Shown here one piece after another: positions 1 to 6,316 of a stretch of DNA of 17,017 bases. The DNA lies in contig CAZWUW010000063.1 in the NCBI GenBank assembly GCA_964636895.1, forward strand, positions 1 to 17,017. Direction: 5' to 3'. The position numbers were made by a program, and so were the translations under genes. The notes under the pieces were generated by a model. It did no database searches. It was given only the letters and a program-made list of their open reading frames with translations, and was not told the origin of the DNA. The stretch's first letter is position 1, and every line of letters begins with the position of its first letter. This stretch comes from CAZWUW01 sp964636895. GTDB taxonomy: Bacteria; Bacillota; Thermincolia; Thermincolales; CAZWUW01.

Positions 1-1
1 C

Positions 2-310
2 GGGAGCAGTTTGAAATATCGTTTTCGTCCAAGTTTTTTCCCCTTCACTGAACCGAGCGCGGAGGTGGATATTGCCTGTGTAATGTGCGGCGGTGAGGGT
101 TGCCGGGTTTGTTCCCATACCGGTTGGTTGGAAGTGCTGGGCTGTGGCATGATTCACCCGCGGGTATTGGAGATGTCCGGATACAACCCTGAAGCAGTAA
201 CTGGTTTTGCTTTCGGCATGGGAGTAGAGCGTATAACTATGCTCAAATACGGGATTGACGATATGCGGCTGCTATTTGAAAACGATATGCGGTTTTTAGC
301 GCAGTTTTAA
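2..310 (+). CDS. pheS: Phenylalanine--tRNA ligase alpha subunit, C-terminal part (5' end outside window)
   Basis: The cytoplasmic alpha subunit of the (alpha-beta)2 phenylalanyl-tRNA synthetase carries the class II catalytic core that makes Phe-AMP and charges tRNA-Phe. Only the last ~102 codons are present. The frame is open from base 2, so the TTG at 11 is an internal Leu codon, not a start. The visible part begins just before the conserved FRPSFFPFTEPS stretch (motif 2 side of the active site). It continues through the Cys-rich loop CVMCGGEGCRVC typical of Firmicutes PheS and ends with class II motif 3, GFAFGMGVERITML, near the C-terminus. It is followed 48 bases later by pheT in the same orientation with no terminator between, the usual pheST operon. 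Any T-box or other leader would lie upstream of the window. Identification is very secure. Confidence 0.97.
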   Translation, partial: GSSLKYRFRPSFFPFTEPSAEVDIACVMCGGEGCRVCSHTGWLEVLGCGMIHPRVLEMSGYNPEAVTGFAFGMGVERITMLKYGIDDMRLLFENDMRFLAQF

Positions 311-358
311 TCCGGATTTTAGGTTTTTAGTTCAAATTATTGTGGGAGGATACAAGAC

Positions 359-2791
359 ATGCGTGTTTCATTTAACTGGTTAAAGACGCTGGTGGAGATT
401 CCGGTTGACCCGTACGAACTTGCCGAACGCATGACCCTGTCCGGGGTGGCGGTGGAGCATATTGAAGAACCGGGCAAAGAAATCATTAATGTGGTTTCGG
501 CCCGGATAGAAAGCATAGAAAAGCATCCGGATGCTGACAAACTGTTAGTTTGTACGGTGGATGCCGGCCAGGGTGAGCCACTGCAAATTGTGACCGGTGC
601 GCCAAATGTTTATGAAGGACAGGTAGTGGCGTTGGCATTGGTGGGAGCCGGTTTGCCCGGGGATTTTAAGATTAAAAAATCAAAACTGCGGGGTGTGGAA
701 TCTTACGGAATGCTGTGCTCCGGGCAGGAACTGGGTATAGAAGTAAAAAACCTGCCGGCTGACCAGCAGGAGGGGATTCTGGATTTGCCAGCTGAAACTC
801 TACCTGGTCAGGATGTAAAACCGTTGCTGGGGCTTGATGATACTATTTTGGAATTGGAACTGACCCCCAACCGGTCGGACTGTCTGAGTATGTTGGGCGT
901 GGCCCGGGAAGTAGCGGCAGTATTGGGGTCAGAGTTGCATTTGCCGGAAATTGGCGTCAAAGAAAGCAATGATGAGGTTATTGAGGATCAAGTGGTTGTA
1001 GAGATTGCCGACCCTAAAATGTGCCGGCGGTATGCTGCCCGGCTGCTCAGGAATGTGCGTATTGGCCCTTCGCCGCTTTGGATGCAGCGTCGGTTACAGG
1101 CTGCCGGGGTAAGACCGATTAACAATGTAGTGGATGTGACCAATTATGTGATGCTGGAACTCGGTCAGCCCCTGCATGCTTTCGATGCCGACAAACTTGG
1201 TCGTGAGCGGATTAGTATTCTGGTACGGGCGGCCAGGCCGGGAGAAACCATGAACTCCTTAGATGGCATAGAGCGCAAACTGGATGAAAAAAAACTGGTG
1301 ATTACCGACGGGCAAAACCCGGTGGCTATTGCGGGGGTTATGGGCGGTCTGGAATCGGAGGTTACAGCCGATACCACTGCTGTATTGCTGGAATCCGCTA
1401 ATTTTGCCGGTTCCGTTATCAGGCGGACCTCCAAAGACTTGTCGCTTAGGTCGGAGTCATCTATCCGCTTTGAAAAAGGCGTGGATATTAATATTTGTAT
1501 TCCGGCTGTCAGCCGGGCTGCTCAACTGATCCAGGAAATGGGAGCAGGGGAAGTTGTAAAAGGTATTGTGGACAACTACCCCGTACCCGAGCAAAAAGCT
1601 GTAATTACTTTAAGGCCGGAGCGGGTAACGCAAATCCTCGGGGTGGAGGTGCCGCGGGAGGAAATAATCAGCATCCTGCAAAACCTGCGGTTTCCTTATG
1701 TGGAAAAGGATCGTGATTTTGAAGTTACTGTGCCTACAGCCAGAAATGATATCACTTTGGAAATTGACTTGATAGAAGAAGTTGCCCGGTTATTTGGCTA
1801 CAACCGGATTCCCACCACTCTGCCGGCCGGGGCCAGTGTCCAGGGGGGGCGAACCGGAGAGATGGCGTTGGTAGGGCTTACCCGGGATATTATGCTTAGC
1901 TGTGGTCTGACTGAAATCATTACCATGAGTTTTATCAATCCGCGTTCATATGATGCCGTTCAACTGGCTGAGAATAGTCCATTGCGTCAATCGGTGGTCA
2001 TTCAGAATCCTTTAAGTGAAGAGCAGCGGGTACTGCGTACAACGCTTATTCCCGGCTTGCTGGAAACTCTGGCACGCAATGCGGCCAGGCGGAACAAAGA
2101 TTTAGCCGTATTTGAAATCGGGCATGTCTTTTATCCGCTGGCCGGGCAGGAACTGCCCAAAGAGGAATTGACGCTGGCGGGTGTCCTGACAGGCAGTTTG
2201 CCTGCCGGCTGGCATGGCCCGGCAGAACGGCTGGATTATTATTATGCCAAAGGGGTAATTGATACGCTGCTGGCATCATTTGATATCACGGGTGCCGTGT
2301 ATACGGCGGTGACCGGCAACCCTACCCTGCATCCGGGCAGGGCGGCAGAAATCAGTGTAGATGGGACAGTCCTTGGCTTTGTCGGCGAAATCAGCCCCGG
2401 GGTGCAGGAAAACTACCGGCTGACTGAGCGGGTTTGCGTTTTCCAGCTCAATCTGGCTGCATTGTTTCCGTTGGTTAGGCTGGTGAAAAAATATCAACAG
2501 TTACCCAAATACCCTGCCGTGGAACGGGATATGGCCCTGTTGGTACAGCAGGAAGTAGCAGCCGGCGACATACTTTTTGTGATCAGGTCGACGGGCAGTA
2601 AAATGCTAAAAGAAGTCAGGTTGTTTGATGTCTATCAGGGTGAACAAGTACGATCCGGACATAAGAGCCTGGCGTACAGTCTGCGTTTTCAGTCCACGGA
2701 CCGTACACTGACTGATGAAGAGGTGAATACGGTCTTTGACAAAATTTGCCGTGAACTGCGGGATAAACTGGGCGCTGAGTTAAGAAGCTAA
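359..2791 (+). CDS. pheT: Phenylalanine--tRNA ligase beta subunit
   Basis: This 810-residue beta subunit pairs with PheS. It recognises tRNA-Phe and carries the editing site that hydrolyses Tyr-tRNA-Phe. Its length is normal for bacteria (about 790-810). Domains in order: an N-terminal segment; an EMAP/OB-fold tRNA-binding domain at about residues 40-150 (ESIEKHPDADKL, then GVESYGMLCSGQELG); the B3/B4 editing region at about 205-395 (LELTPNRSDCLSMLGVARE leads into it); the B5 domain at about 405-470; the catalytic-like core; and a C-terminal ferredoxin-fold anticodon-binding domain from about 715 (KYPAVERDMALLV, ending SLRFQSTDRTLTDEEV). The ATG at 359 has a GGGAGGA ribosome binding site at 344-350 with good spacing. 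The gene is co-transcribed with pheS upstream and very likely zapA 96 bases downstream. No missing domain or frame break was seen. Confidence 0.97.
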   Translation: MRVSFNWLKTLVEIPVDPYELAERMTLSGVAVEHIEEPGKEIINVVSARIESIEKHPDADKLLVCTVDAGQGEPLQIVTGAPNVYEGQVVALALVGAGLPGDFKIKKSKLRGVESYGMLCSGQELGIEVKNLPADQQEGILDLPAETLPGQDVKPLLGLDDTILELELTPNRSDCLSMLGVAREVAAVLGSELHLPEIGVKESNDEVIEDQVVVEIADPKMCRRYAARLLRNVRIGPSPLWMQRRLQAAGVRPINNVVDVTNYVMLELGQPLHAFDADKLGRERISILVRAARPGETMNSLDGIERKLDEKKLVITDGQNPVAIAGVMGGLESEVTADTTAVLLESANFAGSVIRRTSKDLSLRSESSIRFEKGVDINICIPAVSRAAQLIQEMGAGEVVKGIVDNYPVPEQKAVITLRPERVTQILGVEVPREEIISILQNLRFPYVEKDRDFEVTVPTARNDITLEIDLIEEVARLFGYNRIPTTLPAGASVQGGRTGEMALVGLTRDIMLSCGLTEIITMSFINPRSYDAVQLAENSPLRQSVVIQNPLSEEQRVLRTTLIPGLLETLARNAARRNKDLAVFEIGHVFYPLAGQELPKEELTLAGVLTGSLPAGWHGPAERLDYYYAKGVIDTLLASFDITGAVYTAVTGNPTLHPGRAAEISVDGTVLGFVGEISPGVQENYRLTERVCVFQLNLAALFPLVRLVKKYQQLPKYPAVERDMALLVQQEVAAGDILFVIRSTGSKMLKEVRLFDVYQGEQVRSGHKSLAYSLRFQSTDRTLTDEEVNTVFDKICRELRDKLGAELRS

Positions 2792-2887
2792 AGTTAAAAA
2801 GCTCTTTGCATGAATAATTTGGGAGGATTTTGGCTGTTTTTGCCGAATATGATGAACAAAGATATATGCGTGCAGGGAGGAAGTACC

Positions 2888-3175
2888 ATGGAAGATAATA
2901 GAACCCGTGCTATTGTAGAGATTTACGGCGAAGAGTATATTGTCAGGGGTGACAGTCCGCCTGATTATATCGCCATGATTGCCCGGTATGTGGACAAAAA
3001 AATGAAACAAATTGGCAACCGCAACTCCCAGCTTTCCGTATCTAAAATTGCGGTTCTTACGGCCTTGAACATAGCGGACGAACTCAGTAAACTGCAGGAA
3101 GATTACGATAACCTGGTAAAGCTGATGGATAATGAAAAGCGACCGGCAAAGGAAAAGACAAGAAGTACGAAGTAA
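2888..3175 (+). CDS. zapA: Cell division protein ZapA
   Basis: This small cytoplasmic protein (95 residues) belongs to the ZapA family, whose members bundle FtsZ protofilaments and stabilise the Z ring. The N-terminal part has the family pattern of a short beta strand (RAIVEIYGEEYIVRGDSP) followed by helices, with YVDKKMKQI and then SVSKIAVLTALNIADELSKLQEDY, which is predicted to be a long amphipathic coiled coil used for dimerisation. The tail is Lys/Arg-rich. The ATG at 2888 is preferred because GGGAGG at 2875-2880 is spaced correctly and the product matches the family's length. An in-frame ATG at 2810 would add 26 unrelated residues and has no ribosome binding site. Position behind pheT is the conserved Firmicutes context (yshA in B. 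subtilis). A terminator-like hairpin directly follows, so this is probably the last gene of the pheST transcript. Confidence 0.9.
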   Translation: MEDNRTRAIVEIYGEEYIVRGDSPPDYIAMIARYVDKKMKQIGNRNSQLSVSKIAVLTALNIADELSKLQEDYDNLVKLMDNEKRPAKEKTRSTK

Positions 3176-3178
3176 TTA

Positions 3179-3234
3179 AAAGGGAGTGTTCCAAATTTTG
3201 AATGTCTCAATTCGGAATTTGGGGCACTCCCTTT
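3179..3234 (+). terminator. Terminator-like hairpin after zapA
   Basis: A long inverted repeat starts 4 bases after the zapA stop. The outer arms AAAGGGAGTG (3179-3188) and CACTCCCTTT (3225-3234) pair perfectly. The stem continues inward through G-U pairs and CCAAATT/AATTTGG. The T run at the 3' end is only TTT and is part of the stem, so forward termination may be incomplete. The A-rich 5' flank would give a T run on the other strand, so the element could act in both directions. Confidence 0.65.
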
Positions 3235-3304
3235 GGCATAAAAGAACCGGGCATCGCTTGGGATGAAAACAGTTTTGCCAGGCTATATTATGTTTAGCGG
3301 GATG

Positions 3305-3332
3305 TTGACCGGCGTGCTAACGATGCATAATA
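3305..3332 (+). promoter_or_regulatory. Candidate sigma-A promoter for polX
   Basis: TTGACC at 3305-3310 is followed by CATAAT at 3326-3331 (15-base spacer) or ATAATA at 3327-3332 (16 bases). It lies about 50 bases before the chosen polX start at 3383. The -35 box is a good match and the spacing is short. If real, it places transcription start downstream of the upstream in-frame ATGs and supports the shorter PolX. Confidence 0.35.
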
Positions 3333-3382
3333 GGGCACCGGTAGGGCAAAAAAGTATCATCTGGAACGGGAGTTTTATTGCC

Positions 3383-5107
3383 ATGGCACAAATAGACAAT
3401 TTGAAAGTGGCCTGGGTGCTGGAAGATATTGCCCGGCTGCTTGAGTTAAAAGGCGAAAATATGTTCAAAATCCGGGCTTATCACCGGGCCGCACGGGCTA
3501 TTGTTAATCTGACGGAAGACCTCGCAGTTGTTTTGGAACGCGGCGGACTTGCCGAAATTACCGGGGTGGGGAAAAATATTGCCGATAAAGTCAGGGAACT
3601 GCTCACCACCGGAGAATCGGTTTATTACAACCGGTTGCGCGAGGAAATACCTTCAGGGTTAGTGGAGATTACAAATATTCCCGGGGTTGGGCCCAAAAAG
3701 GCGCAGCAGTTTTATCAGCAGCTGGGCATCAGCTCTGTAGATGAACTGGAGGCGGCGGCACGCGCCCGGAAGCTTAGGTTATTGCCGAGAATGGGCAGCA
3801 AAACGGAGTTGAATATTCTGAGCGGTATTGACATGCTGCGGACCACGGGCGGGCGGGCCATTCTCAGTATTGCCGATAATGTTGCGGAAATCTTTCTGAG
3901 TTTTCTTCGCAGTCTGCCCGGTGTGCAAAACGCTGAAGTAGCAGGCAGTATCAGGCGAATGCGGGAATCCATCGGCGATATTGATTTAGTAGCAGTTTCG
4001 GAGGACCCGGCAGAGATTACCGGTATTTTTGTGCAGCATCCCCATGTACGTTCGGTTTTGGTGCAAGGTGATACTATTGCCCGGGTTGTTACAGTAATGG
4101 GACTGCCGGTGGATCTGATGGTGGTGCGGCCGGATGAGTTTTGGGCGGCACTGCATCATTTTACCGGTTCTAAGGAGCACAATGCCCGCCTGCGCGCATT
4201 GGCCCGGCAAAAAGGGCTGAAAATCAACGAGCATGGCGTGTTTCAAACCGCTGATAATAAAAGGCTGAACGTTGCCGGTGAGGAAGATATCTACAGGCAC
4301 CTTGGTCTGCCATATATTCCTCCGGAAATTCGGGAAGACAGCGGTGAACTGGAGGCCGCTGCCGAGCACAACCTGCCTGACTTAATCAGTATTGGCGATA
4401 TTAAAGGTGACCTGCATATCCACAGTGATTGGAGTGATGGGGTGAATTCCCTTGAGCAGATTGTCGGGCGGGCGGTGGAAAAGGGTTATGAATATATTGC
4501 CATCACCGACCATTCCAAGTCTCTGGCGGTAGCCCGTGGCTTATCAGTGGAGCGGCTTCTGCAGCAGGATGAAGCTATCGGTCAGATAAACCGGGAAAAC
4601 AAAAACATTACCGTTCTTCGGGGCATCGAAGCCGATATCCTGGCAAATGGTGACCTGGATTACCCTGATGAGATCCTGGCAGCCAAAGACATTGTAATTG
4701 CTTCGGTACATTCCGGCTTCCGGCAGGACAAAGAAAAAATAACCGCCCGGCTTATTTCGGCTATAAAAAATGAACATGTAGATATCCTGGCCCATCCTAC
4801 CGGCCGGCTTATCGGGCGGCGAAATGCTTATGATGCGGATATGGACCGCGTGCTGGAGGCGGCGGCGCGTTACAAAACTGCACTGGAGATAAACTCCTCA
4901 CCGGATCGTTTGGATATCAATGACTACTATACCCGAAAAGCTAAAGAATACGGGATTAAGATAGCCATTAATACAGATGCCCATGAAATCCATCGCATGG
5001 AGGAAATGAAATTTGGTGTGGGCATGGCCCGACGCGGGTGGTTAACGCCCAAAGATGTTATAAATACTTTAACGGCACCGGAACTGAAGAAATTTCTAGG
5101 GAGTTAA
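3383..5107 (+). CDS. polX: DNA polymerase X family with PHP exonuclease domain (PolX)
   Basis: This 574-residue enzyme has the size and domain order of bacterial PolX (about 570 residues), a gap-filling repair polymerase with 3'-5' exonuclease activity in the PHP domain. It starts with an 8-kDa-like region (KVAWVLEDIARLLELKGENMFKIRAY). Two helix-hairpin-helix motifs follow (ITGVGKNIADKV at about 59-70, IPGVGPKKAQQF at about 99-110). The nucleotidyltransferase site has GSIRR..GDIDL with Asp199 and Asp201, and a third Asp at 244 (VDLMV). The PHP metal ligands come next: DLHIHSDWSDG (His345, His347), TDHSKS (His377), SVHSGF (His443), ILAHPTG (His471) and NTDAHE (Asp532, His534). Both active sites look intact. 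The ATG at 3383 was chosen because family members begin here and GGGAG lies at 3368-3372. In-frame ATGs back to 3263 would add 40 non-conserved residues. Association with zapA and mutS2 is conserved in Bacillota. Confidence 0.93.
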   Translation: MAQIDNLKVAWVLEDIARLLELKGENMFKIRAYHRAARAIVNLTEDLAVVLERGGLAEITGVGKNIADKVRELLTTGESVYYNRLREEIPSGLVEITNIPGVGPKKAQQFYQQLGISSVDELEAAARARKLRLLPRMGSKTELNILSGIDMLRTTGGRAILSIADNVAEIFLSFLRSLPGVQNAEVAGSIRRMRESIGDIDLVAVSEDPAEITGIFVQHPHVRSVLVQGDTIARVVTVMGLPVDLMVVRPDEFWAALHHFTGSKEHNARLRALARQKGLKINEHGVFQTADNKRLNVAGEEDIYRHLGLPYIPPEIREDSGELEAAAEHNLPDLISIGDIKGDLHIHSDWSDGVNSLEQIVGRAVEKGYEYIAITDHSKSLAVARGLSVERLLQQDEAIGQINRENKNITVLRGIEADILANGDLDYPDEILAAKDIVIASVHSGFRQDKEKITARLISAIKNEHVDILAHPTGRLIGRRNAYDADMDRVLEAAARYKTALEINSSPDRLDINDYYTRKAKEYGIKIAINTDAHEIHRMEEMKFGVGMARRGWLTPKDVINTLTAPELKKFLGS

Positions 5108-5198
5108 GCCCGTCTAATGAAGCATAAAGATAAGGGTTAATAATCATACTAATAATACTGTACAACTATATTAAAGGATTTTTAAGATGTTAATAGAA

Positions 5199-5204
5199 TA
5201 TAAT
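5199..5204 (+). promoter_or_regulatory. Possible -10 box in the A+T-rich gap before the NIF3-like gene
   Basis: The 156-base gap 5108-5263 is A+T-rich and contains a perfect TATAAT at 5199-5204, about 60 bases before the NIF3-like start. The position where a -35 box should lie reads GGATTT, a poor match, so only the -10 element supports a promoter. No terminator for polX was seen in this gap. Confidence 0.3.
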
Positions 5205-5263
5205 AATTCATTTCCTAACAATAGTTTTTCCAATTTGGGCATAGTTTCCATGGAGGTTTTCGT

Positions 5264-6229
5264 ATGAAATTAAACGAGATTTACGAATTGGCAGTTAAAA
5301 AAGGCATTGAAACCGACCCCAGGGGCAAAAAAGAAGTTGAAAAACTCTTAAAAAAACATGCTGCCGCCTTTAAAGAACTTAAAGCGGACGATAAAAAGGA
5401 GTTTGATGAGGAAAAACTAAAAAATCCTTATAGTGATACCAGAATCTTGTTTGGTGACAGCAATCGGGATATATCAACAGTCCTTTGTGGTATCGACATT
5501 GAAGCCGGGGAAGTGCTGCTGGCTGATCGGTTGCGGGACAAGGGGGAACAGGTTGATCTGATTATTGCTCATCATCCGGAGGGCAAGGCTCTGGCCGCCC
5601 TGCATGAAGTGATGAATATGCAGGCTGAAATTCTGGAAATCATGGGTGTACCTATTAATGTCGCGCAAGGCATCATGGCCTCCCGAATCAGCGAGGTAAA
5701 GCGCGGTTTAATGCCCTTAAACCATAATAAGGCAGTTGATGTAGCCCGTATTATAGACATCCCTCTGATGTGTGTACATACGCCGGCAGATAATCTGGTG
5801 ACTGCATTTTTACAAAAACTATTAGATAAAAAAAATCCCGAAACTGTTGGCGATGTAATAAAACTCCTGAAAGAAATTCCTGAATATGCGGAAGCTGTAC
5901 AATTAAATGCGGGTCCGACTGTATTTGCCGGTGATAAAGACCGTAAAGCCGGTAAAGTCTTTGTGGACATGACCGGCGGCACCGGTGGCTCGGAAGATGC
6001 CTTTGCCAAACTGGCGCAGGCCGGGGTAGGAACTATAGTCGGTATGCATATTGGTGAAAAACACCGTAAAGAGGCTGAGAAAAATCATATCAGTGTGGTT
6101 ATTGCCGGACATATCGCCAGTGATTCGCTGGGCATGAACCTGTTCCTGGATGAGCTGGCAAAGCAGGGCATAAAGGTTATTCCCTGTTCAGGGTTAACCA
6201 GGGTTGAACGGAAAATAGCCACAGGTTAA
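5264..6229 (+). CDS. NIF3-like (DUF34 family) putative dinuclear metal protein
   Basis: A 321-residue soluble protein resembling the NIF3/DUF34 family, whose members bind two metal ions and form toroidal hexamers; their cellular role is unresolved. Ligand-like motifs appear in family order: AHHPEG (His103, His104), VHTPADN (His172, Asp176), MHIGEKHR (His262) and AGHIASDS (His283). The last replaces the usual Glu of the GH..(S/T)E motif with Asp287, so the fit is not perfect. The first ~60 residues (KKGIETDPRGKKEVEKLLKK and following) are a Lys/Glu-rich helical extension not found in short NIF3 proteins such as E. coli YbgI. There is no signal peptide or membrane segment. The ATG at 5264 has TGGAGG at 5251-5256. 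It is followed closely by a strong terminator. The coding sequence is richer in A-runs than its neighbours. Family assignment is from motif memory; substrate is unknown. Confidence 0.7.
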   Translation: MKLNEIYELAVKKGIETDPRGKKEVEKLLKKHAAAFKELKADDKKEFDEEKLKNPYSDTRILFGDSNRDISTVLCGIDIEAGEVLLADRLRDKGEQVDLIIAHHPEGKALAALHEVMNMQAEILEIMGVPINVAQGIMASRISEVKRGLMPLNHNKAVDVARIIDIPLMCVHTPADNLVTAFLQKLLDKKNPETVGDVIKLLKEIPEYAEAVQLNAGPTVFAGDKDRKAGKVFVDMTGGTGGSEDAFAKLAQAGVGTIVGMHIGEKHRKEAEKNHISVVIAGHIASDSLGMNLFLDELAKQGIKVIPCSGLTRVERKIATG

Positions 6230-6254
6230 CCGTTTTTAACCAAAGCAATAGCAG

Positions 6255-6290
6255 GGAGTGGAGGTGGCCGGACCACGGCCACTCCTTTTT
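6255..6290 (+). terminator. Intrinsic terminator between the NIF3-like and U32 genes
   Basis: GGAGTGG (6255-6261) pairs with CCACTCC (6279-6285), with a further GTGG/CCAC pairing inside the loop, followed directly by TTTTT (6286-6290). It lies 26 bases after the NIF3-like stop. It is also only 26 bases before the U32 start codon, with the U32 ribosome binding site beginning 11 bases after the T run, so it could double as an attenuator for that gene. Confidence 0.75.
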
Positions 6291-6316
6291 GCTTGGCAGC
6301 AAAGGAGGGTATCAAA

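Noticed and set aside
2810..2887. Longer N-terminus for ZapA
   Set aside because: The added 26 residues are not family-like and the ATG at 2888 has a far better ribosome binding site.
3263..3382. Longer N-terminus for PolX
   Set aside because: The 40 added residues are not conserved in PolX, and a possible promoter lies inside them.
5572..6009. 145-codon open frame on the minus strand opposite the NIF3-like gene
   Set aside because: Antisense shadow of a well-supported gene with its own ribosome binding site.
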